Assembly (NCBI GenBank): GCA_015350385.1
Contig: WNKI01000001.1
Location: forward strand, 1,481,870 to 1,545,869
DNA from: Aculops lycopersici
Lineage: Eukaryota > Arthropoda > Arachnida > Trombidiformes > Eriophyidae
Length of the DNA: 64,000 bases
Direction: 5' to 3'
Both the position numbers and the translations under genes were made by a program. A model generated the notes under the pieces. The model searched no databases, was not told the DNA's origin, and saw nothing but the letters and a program-made list of their open reading frames with translations. Shown piece after piece: positions 56,099-64,000 of this stretch (its first letter is position 1; every line of letters begins with the position of its first letter).

Positions 56099-58734
56099 GT
56101 CATCTCATTTCGCTTCTACCCAAAGCGTCGACGGGCGAGCCTCACTCAAGTCCAGCGAGCAGCTGGTAGTTAATTACTCGTCGGTTGCTCTGTTCGTCAT
56201 TTGGCAAGGCAACCTAGCTTGCCAACTAACTGAATGCGACTAATAATAACGAATGCGACCACGACGATCTAGATGAGCCAACGGAGGAAGACCAGGGTGA
56301 GCAGGATAAGCCAGCATCAAGTTAGTTATTGTTGTTGTTGTTGCTGCTGCTACTGTTGCGGCTTTCCAGCTCCAATCCGGACCTAGCGACTTCCGGTTGA
56401 CGCAACTAACTAGGTGGTCGACTGACTGGCTTGCTAACCTCTTGGTTGAGGACGAAAAGCGCAAGTAAGGTAGCGGAATGGAGAAAGAGAGAGAATAGCA
56501 ACACGCGCTAGCGTCAAACCTGATCTTCCTCGTCGTCCGGTTGCTCACTTTGGTTGGTTGTTCATTTTGTTACCACCGCGGTCCAGAGAAGTTTGCGCTT
56601 AATTTGTTTGACTCACGCACGTGATTCAAGCAGCAGCCAGCGGCCAGAGCAAAGTAACGAAAGCCAACCGCTAGCTTGCTGACCGAAGTTGCGGCGCGCC
56701 AAATGAGCAATCGGCGTCGACGGCTGCGGCGCCCACACCCCACAATTAACGATTGATTTTGAAGCCAATCAAATTGGTAGAGGTCTTAGCTTGAGGTCTC
56801 ACTATCTGGTCTTTCTCAATTCGTGTCTTTAGTCGGAGCTCAAGAAAAGTGTCGGTCTGGGGAGGAGATCCGAATCTGATCATTCGAGTGTCAAGATGCT
56901 GGTTGAATGCTGAAGCGGATTTTCAAGTCTCTTCTTATTTTGGTTTTCTGTTGTTTGCCACTTGAGTTTGCTCACACTTTTGATTGACCCAATAGCTAGA
57001 TAAATTTCTAATCAAACGCATCTCCCCGTTTATCTAGAGATTTACTGTTGTTTAATCACTCTCAGTGAAGTTCAAGGTGGCGGTTGCAATGACACCAACA
57101 TACAAAAGGCCTGAGCAGTTGCACGAGATGATGGCTCTTTCAAGTGGCCCCATTTGAGCAGCTTAAGTTAGGTTATCGCTCGCACACACAACACCCACGC
57201 GAACAATACCCATGAGCCATTCCAGGTATTGAGTGGGTGGGTCGGTGGCTAGAGAAGCCGGCGAGTTTATGCGACTGATTAGATCTCATCCTCTTTGTGG
57301 CCTCTCCCGAGTGACCGACTGATGGCACCAAGCACACTGACTAGCCTCTTGATTCAACGTTGGATGCAGCACAACCACCGCTATTGTGAAGCGAGTGGAT
57401 AAGTTGAGCTCTGAAGGTCAACCCCCGGTCGCTTTGCACCGTAAACAGGTGAGGGCGTCGATGACGGTGCCCACGAATCGAGGCGAGGCTCAAAGTTGGC
57501 GCCCACTGCGATCAATTCATTTGGTCTCAGGCCATAGAAATGAGCAGAGAGGAAACTTCCAGTCGCTGAGTTGAAGGCTACCGGTAGTCCGGTGAGCTTG
57601 CCTCTGGAATCGTGGTTCAAGCGCATGCCGTTGCGGCAACCACTCATGCCCTTCGGTGTAAGAGGGGCAAAGCAAGCAGGCGAGCGAGCAAGTGGAAGAA
57701 GATGGCAGTGGGAAAGGGGTAGTTTTGTGTGTTTATGTGCCTTTCGGCGAGCGACAAATTGTCGCCTAATGATTGGTGACGATTTGCAATTGCGCCTGTC
57801 GTATGTCGTTCGCGGGACGGTCGGCTGGCCGGCAAGCTTTAAATGTCGCCTATCGCCTTTGCGAGAAACGAGCGGCTAGCGTTCGATGGTATTGTTGTTA
57901 TTGTTGTTGTGTTTGGGCAAAACAACAACAGCAACTAAAACCACCACCACTACTAAAACTGCAGCAACAATAATAGACTCTCTCGCCTCCGTCCGCCAAG
58001 CGCAAGCTTCGGATCTGGAGTCTCTAGTGGCGATTAGTGTGGTACCTAGGGGCGTTCGTTTGCCAGCATGCTGCTAGTCCATTGCACACAAAATCGGCGC
58101 CTCGAGTGGCGGCGGCTTTGTGTGTGAGTGTGTTTTGTGTTCGATGTGCAAGCCAGAGTGCATGCGTGTTTCCGCCGTCGGCGGCCCTGGCAACTTGGCG
58201 CCGCAGTTGGCCGGAAAGCTTAAGCTTTTGGCTCTCGCATTGCTCACTCGCACTGCCCGCTAGCAAGCCAGTCGGCCAGCTAGCTAGCCAAACGAATTCT
58301 CACACGGCACTTGCTAAGCTTCTTTTGGCAAGCTAGCCAGCCGATAAACCACCGGCACAACCAGCGCCAGCCAACCAATGCAAGCCCCGCGAGAGCAACT
58401 TCTAGCCGCCCGAAGTTGTGCAAACCAACAGAAGAGCGGGAGAGAGAAAGAGTCTACGCCAACGACTGATAGCAAAACACTTGGCCTACTTTCAACATAA
58501 TGAGCCGCCAGACGGTCGCTAGTTTTCTCTTCCTCTCTCATTCCGCTCTGTTTTAGGCCGCCGGATTTCGGGGGTGGCACTTTTGGATTTCCGTGGGTGT
58601 CGCCAGTTTGCTTTGGCTTGGTTTAGAACCAAACAAGGAGCTGATCGTAGATTTGCAACGTGGACTGCGATTTAGATAGTCCCCTCTATTTGCTCGTCTC
58701 TTCATCTGCAGTTAGTAGGTTGGTCGCAGCCACA

Positions 58735-58782
58735 GCCACAGTCGCAGCCGCAGTCGCAGCCGCAGCCGCAGCCGCAACCGAC
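58735..58782. repeat. CAGCCG hexamer tandem repeat
   Basis: About eight imperfect units of CAGCCG/CAGCCA/CAGTCG on the plus strand. In one frame it would encode Gln-Pro, but no surrounding coding frame supports that. Confidence 0.85.
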
Positions 58783-59767
58783 ACCAATGAAAACGACGGC
58801 CATTGAAGCCAAATTGGCCGCTAGATTAGTTGGTTCTCTAGCGCCAACTGGAAAGAGGGGAAAATTTGGCCTGCGACTTTTTTGAATTAGCAGGAAAAAA
58901 ACAAAGCAAATAGAGTGGAGCCAACTTTTTGCCTACACTTGGCGCTGACGATGATCGTTGCCACTTTAAACTTTCGCTCGGAGCCTGCGGAAAAAGAGGC
59001 TCGCTGAGCGTTGATTTTTGCACAGGCCACCAAATGGGTGGCCAGAAAAACAGAAAGACAAGCGCGAGTGCTCGATTATTACCGTAGTCGGTGGTTGTTG
59101 TGTATAGAAGAAGAAGAGAGCAACATACATACCAGCGCCAGACGAGAGCTGCAATTATAGTGGCAGTCTAACGGTCGCACTTCATTATGAGCAGCAAGCG
59201 AGCAAACATGTCGAACAGGCGAATGCGCGTGCAAATTTTTGCAAAGTCCCTCTCTTTCTCGCTGGCTCACGAAGACGAGAGGCCGCAAATTTTCCTGCCA
59301 CTGGCTAGCTAGCTCGCCGGAATGCGAGCTAGCGGAGAACGTCAAGGATCCTCCCACTTCCGGCGGACAAGCTGGAGGCGGCGCTCGGCTAGACGGCGGC
59401 AAAGGCAAAGGCGAAGGCAACAGTGGCGAGTTTGGCCAGAGTTACGTGATAAACGTGGCGCCGTGTGGCCAGCGGTTTGAGCTCCGCGTCGGCGGTCATT
59501 TTGATTAGCCAAAAGTATGAGTTTGGCTCAAGCGACGAGCAACTTTCGCCGTTTGAAAGTTGAAAGGCAAACATTGGGCTAGAAGCGTGAACTCCACTGA
59601 CTTTCAACCCGAGCCAGGAGGTCAAGCGTCGAGCTTCGTGAGTCAAGTGAGAGCGAGAGTGAGAGGAAATGATGGATGCTCGTTTGCGTTACGTAGTGTC
59701 GCGTTGCGTTTCAACTCGTTGCTCTCCCTCTATTTCCGTTAAGTTGAGTTAAGTTAGGCTAAGCTAA

Positions 59768-59812
59768 GTTACGTTTCGTTACGTTACGTTACGTTACGTT
59801 ACGTTGCGTTGC
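59768..59812. repeat. GTTAC pentamer tandem repeat
   Basis: CGTTA units are repeated about seven times, grading into GTTGC and preceded by GTTAAGTTGAGTTAAGTTAG (59742-59757). The unit length is five throughout. Confidence 0.88.
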
Positions 59813-60108
59813 GAGCATTCCCTTGTAAGCGAGTGTCCAGTGAGAGTTTGCACTTAATTCTAGACTCGTTGTCGTCAGTTCGCTTTCCAAATGCCAACCA
59901 GCCAACCGACCAACCAACTCAATGGGCGAGTTGAATGCTTGCCAACTTCATTACAATGCGAGATGAATAATCCAGAGTTACAATTCTTCTTCCGGCCGCG
60001 AGACTCTGTCGCGGTGATTGTTGTAGCTGTTGTTGCTTTCATCGTTGCTTGCTCCGTTGCTGGCGCGTGTAACATGGCGAACCTTGCGCAAAACTTTCAC
60101 CAGGCACG

Positions 60109-60133
60109 AATTGTGAGTCGATTACTCACAATT
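60109..60133. repeat. Hairpin with 10-bp perfect arms and 5-nt loop
   Basis: AATTGTGAGT (60109-60118) and ACTCACAATT (60124-60133) are exactly complementary around CGATT. Confidence 0.88.
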
Positions 60134-60360
60134 GCAGGATGGTCAACACATATGAGCAAGAGGAGGACGAGCCAGCCAGAGTGCGAGTTTGGCCAGGAAT
60201 CTAGTCAAACTTGGACTGGTTCAATGATCGAGTGACTCTCTCGCTCGAGTGACCAAAGAGTTTGCCTGCATCCAACTCCTAGCTCTTCGTTTCCCTTTCC
60301 ACTGAGCTCAACCAAAACTCAGACTCTAAAGGGAGATCGAACCTCAGGAGCTGGAGTCTG

Positions 60361-60446
60361 AGTTGAGTTCAGTTGAGTTGAGTTGAGTTGAGTTGAGTTG
60401 AGTTCAGTTCAGTTCAGTTCAGTTGAGATAGATAGATAGATAGATG
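60361..60446. repeat. GTTGA/GTTCA pentamer array followed by GATA repeat
   Basis: AGTTG and AGTTC units alternate in blocks for about 65 bases. Five GATA units follow (about 60426-60445). The change from GTTGA to GTTCA blocks shows stepwise spread of one variant. Confidence 0.9.
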
Positions 60447-63400
60447 GAATCGCGCGCGCTCAATTGAAAACGATCACGCTGCGCACCGCGGCGATAGACT
60501 CGGTGGTGGCCAGAGGGAGACTAGACTCTTTGTTGAATTAAATGGGCGAGCTATCAGAGGGACGAGTCCGCCACTCTGCCAGCTTGCCAAGTTGGTGGCC
60601 GAGTGGAGAGGTGGGGGTTGGTTGGAGGGCGAGAGAGCAAAACCAATAACTGCAATAACGCATACATAACGCGCTCGTCTCCGCAGAAAACAGCAAGCAG
60701 GAGAGGCATCAGCTCGATGCTGAAGTGTTTGTATGTGAAAGAGAAAGGGGGAGAGCCAACTGCAAAATGGGTCAAATTTCGTCTCGCAACACAACAAAAG
60801 CAGCAAAAGCGGCAAAGCGAGCGCCAAACTTGGAAGAAGGAGGAGGACACCAAGCGGCGTGTTTTATTTACCCACTAAAAGACCACTTGCGGTTTTATCA
60901 TGGCCGCCGGTTGTCGGCCGAGTGATAGCAACTATCTGTCTGCCTGACCGACCGACCGACTGGCCGGCCGCCTGCCTCAACAACCTTTTCCTTCCTTCTC
61001 CCTCCTGCTTGCTCATGGTCCAGAGACTTTGAGTCGGATGGCAGAGGAAAGTTGCGGAGGCAAATGTGAGGAAGAGGGAGAAGAAAGTTTTCTTGGTTTC
61101 GTCTTGAAAGTAACATAAACTGGATCGCAGTTTGGTGCTGGCGCCAGCTGGTCCAAGTTCCGGTTCCCTTAGTGTTGGGCGAGCAGTGAGCCGACTGGAA
61201 TGGAAGCCGCCACTTGCGCTTGCTAAACACGTAGCTCTGCTTCAGCAACTGCAAGCAAACGGTAGACTTCCGGCTTCCAAGTTGAACTGAACATTCACAC
61301 GAACATATGCCGCGAGCAAAGTGGTCAGCTCAAGTTCACAGTCGCTCCAACTCAACTACATGAACATCGAGCGACTTGATAAACTCTCATATTTGGCGAT
61401 CCACTACCTCTAGCAGGTGGTTGGGTTTTGAGGCTGCACAGGTGAAGCAACTTGAAATGAGAGCAAGCGGCGCCACGAGCTCGCTGCGCGTTACCTGAGC
61501 TGAGTGGATCGAGGTAGCCAGAGAGAGAGAGAGAGAGACAGAAAGAGTGGAACGTGAGGAGAAGCGAGTGGGTGTTCTTTAGAAAAAGGGATTCCCATAG
61601 TAAACTGCGTGGACCATTTAGCGTTTGTCGCCAAAACCGGAGGTGGGGACGGCGAGCGCCAAGCGGCATTAGGGCCTCAATCAGCGCTTCGGTATTAGTG
61701 TGGCAGCATCACTAACGGCGGCCTCTGTTGTGGCACCACACAAGAGCCGTCTAGCCACAGTAGTGTTTGTGGGCCATCTGTGCGCCTTTGTGTCTTTGAA
61801 CTCTTTGAGCCAACATTGATTTTGGGGCCGATGAACTGCAAAATTGCTACAACATGCGACAGCTCCAAGAGAAAGCAGCTCCACCACAAGTCTGCCGCCT
61901 CTTCGCCAGATTGATGGTTGGCCGACAATAAGTCCACACAAACTGGTCGTTTATTTTGGGCAACTCCTCCTCAATGCAGTCAGTCATCACTCTTTGCTTG
62001 AAACTACAGTAGGTCGGCGATAGTTGACGTTATGTAACATAGTAGATGTAGCGGTAGTAGTGGTGGAAGCTGTATTCGTGGTGGTCGTGGCAGTTTTGGG
62101 CGACACAACAGCTACTAGCGAGCTAGCCAACTTGCTGGCATTCAATCTGGACAAATATTTACCTTCGTATCGCATCTTTCCAGGGGGAGGAACGAGAAGC
62201 ACGCAAAGTAAGCTTTGCAAAACGGTACAGTAGCCTAGTGGAAATCCAATCTTTCGTTCTCTCTCTCTCTCTCTATTTTTTCACGTCATCCCTCAAAGAG
62301 GCCAAATCCCATGTCTCAAGATAATCATTCGGGAGGAGAATCGGCAAGAGACACGCCCTCCTCTCATTTCAATACCCTGTCCTCATGCTTGAGTGGTGAT
62401 CCCTGCAAACCGGAAGTCTCTTTTAAGCTATCGGACGGAGAACTGAACCAATTTTGCAATGCTGTTGGGCGAGAAGAGAGAAAGAGAGAGAGAGAGAGCA
62501 AAGTGGCTTGTTGAAGCAGAAGCTAGATTCAAACTTCGGGTCGTATCATCAGTCAAGCGACTTGCCTCTCTTTTTCACATATTAGCTTTGCCACCAAATC
62601 GAGTTGTATTCAAGCGGATATTGCAACCTTTGTAACCTCTACCTGTCGAGAATTTCGCCTCCTCTAAGACAACATGTCGAGAAATAAACTCCAAGTCAGC
62701 TTATGTATCGGCGGAGGAGAAAAAAGAAAGACAATCAGCCATTCATTCCTTCCCATACTGGAATCGTAGCAAGTTTAAAAGCTCGAAATTTCTCAATTGT
62801 CTGCAGAGCTCGGAGGAAAAAGAGTGCGGCGGCAGCAGCTTGCATCGATCCATTCGGTTGAATTGATAATGGACGCCAAATGGGAATTGATAAGAACGAG
62901 AGCACAGCTGCCATTTGAATCAAGTAATTCGCTTGCAAGCTTTAATCTGGTGGTCGATGTCCTTTTCTTAGGCAAATTTGGCAAGAGATCAAACCGAAGC
63001 GACCAACCTATCGAGAGGCAATTTAGAGAGGCTAACCCACCAGATATCGTTTTGCTCCCTCTCGCTTGGCTATTGTTAGCTCTGTCCCCTTGGCAATTAA
63101 ATCCAATAGAGAGCCGACCACACGAACACAACAAAGGGTAGTTATAATAATTCAGCTAATAATCTATGGCCACTTGTCATTGGCTGGCTAGCTACCATTG
63201 GTCTTGCCATTTTCTGGCCAAAGAGTGGACTTGCTCCAATGCCACCGATCGATTTCCTTTGCGATCGACCAGCCAAGGCGCGAGCATGGAATTTCGCGTG
63301 AGATAGAGCCGAGATATCATCTATCACTAGAGTTGTGCGGTTCGAAGGTCCAATTCGCAACGCGAGCTAGCGACGAAACGAGCCCGTGAGTGCACGAGGC

Positions 63401-64000
63401 CAAGAGGGGACAGCGAACTAATGAGCCTCTTCCGGTCGGTTGTCCGGCGGCTCGTGTGTGTGTTTGGGTGCGAGCCACGATTTGTTATTGTGCCGGGAAT
63501 TTGGCGCCGGCAAGTCCAACTGATGGATGCGGCACAATCAAAAAATCGTCCGGAGGGTTGTTCTCCGGTTACCGTTGGCCGCTGGTTGTTTGAGTAGTTG
63601 GGCTTTAGGTGGCCGAGAGGGCCCTGGCGGGCGGCGGCAGTGGCAGTGAGTTTCCAGCGAGTTACCTACTCGCCGGCGAGCGGAGGAACGAAGCAAGGGG
63701 TCCAACCACTCGCTTGCTCGAGTGGTCGACCTGAAACCCTTCTTGCTGACTCGACGAGGCAGCAAGAAGAGTTGTCGCAGGTAGGGGAGGAGGAGGAGCA
63801 GCGGCAACTCCGAGCAATAAGTTGGAGGGCCGAGAATCAGGAAGTGGCCAATGGCGTTGGTGGTGTCAGTGTGGGCGTGGACATGGACATGGAAGTTTCG
63901 CAATTTTAGCAGCAAATGGGGCAAGGCAGAGTATTTTCCCCTCCAAATTCCCCTCAGATCGAAAGCGAGGAAGCTGGCTAACAAGCAAACACCTAGACAC

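Larger units (their letters stand above)
55250..64000. other. 8.7-kb gene-poor region upstream of PDE3
   Basis: No frame resembles a known protein. Composition matches the 24.6-42.2 kb region: many GCTAGC and ACTTCCGG copies, GA/CT runs, pentamer tracts and hairpins. Untranslated PDE3 exons or distal enhancers may be here. Nothing supports a further coding gene up to the right edge. Confidence 0.5.

Noticed and set aside
57886..58077. Leu/Thr-rich frame and other short frames in 55-64 kb
   Set aside because: They are built from GTT/CAA and CAG repeats, differ in every frame, and have no splice support or domain features.
59768..59812. Telomere-like repeat
   Set aside because: The unit is GTTAC, not the arthropod TTAGG, and it is short and internal.
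1..64000. CRISPR arrays, insertion sequences, retroelement ORFs, viral insertions
   Set aside because: I found no spaced direct repeats, no transposase, reverse transcriptase or integrase motifs, and no terminal repeats with target duplications.

Overview
The window is nuclear DNA from an animal, most likely an arthropod and plausibly a mite or other chelicerate. That placement is inferred from orthologue content and gene compactness, because no marker here fixes the lineage. Genes carry GT-AG introns of roughly 70 to 120 bp in the compact part, with AATAAA signals after stop codons. Every recognisable protein is eukaryotic. There is no sign of bacterial or viral sequence, CRISPR, rRNA or tRNA. 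One 113-base assembly gap (N) lies at 33323-33435.

The layout has two regimes. From 1 to about 24.6 kb there is a compact run of housekeeping genes on both strands: an acidic one-span membrane protein running off the left edge; a lipid-phosphatase-like pseudoenzyme; ribosomal protein L8; phosphoserine phosphatase; FEN1; a coiled-coil protein ending in a SUMO-interacting-type motif; a DPH4-type J protein; a secreted cysteine-containing protein; a protein with an SGTA-type dimerisation domain; RCC2; an Arg/Glu/Ser-rich SAFB-like protein; an unrecognised basic protein; and an O6-alkylguanine-transferase homologue without its catalytic cysteine. From 24.6 to 42.2 kb there is 17.6 kb without a supportable gene.

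A second cluster follows at 42.2-55.2 kb: cytochrome b5 reductase 4, a Snapin-like subunit, an ANKLE2 core protein, and a nine-exon PDE3 cyclic nucleotide phosphodiesterase on the minus strand. I rebuilt its exons by matching splice sites and phase. From 55.25 to 64 kb there is again no supportable gene; this is the upstream side of PDE3.

The gene functions do not form a pathway. They fit ordinary housekeeping neighbours: translation (RPL8, the diphthamide factor), serine synthesis, DNA replication and repair (FEN1, the alkyltransferase-like protein), mitosis and nuclear envelope (RCC2, ANKLE2), redox (CYB5R4) and cAMP signalling (PDE3). The least ordinary signals are two enzyme families represented by apparently inactive members; a PDE3 with a greatly lengthened N-terminus and catalytic insert; and, in the gene-poor stretches, unusually many perfect palindromes and hairpins together with dispersed copies of two short motifs (TTGGCAAGCTAGC and ACTTCCGG).
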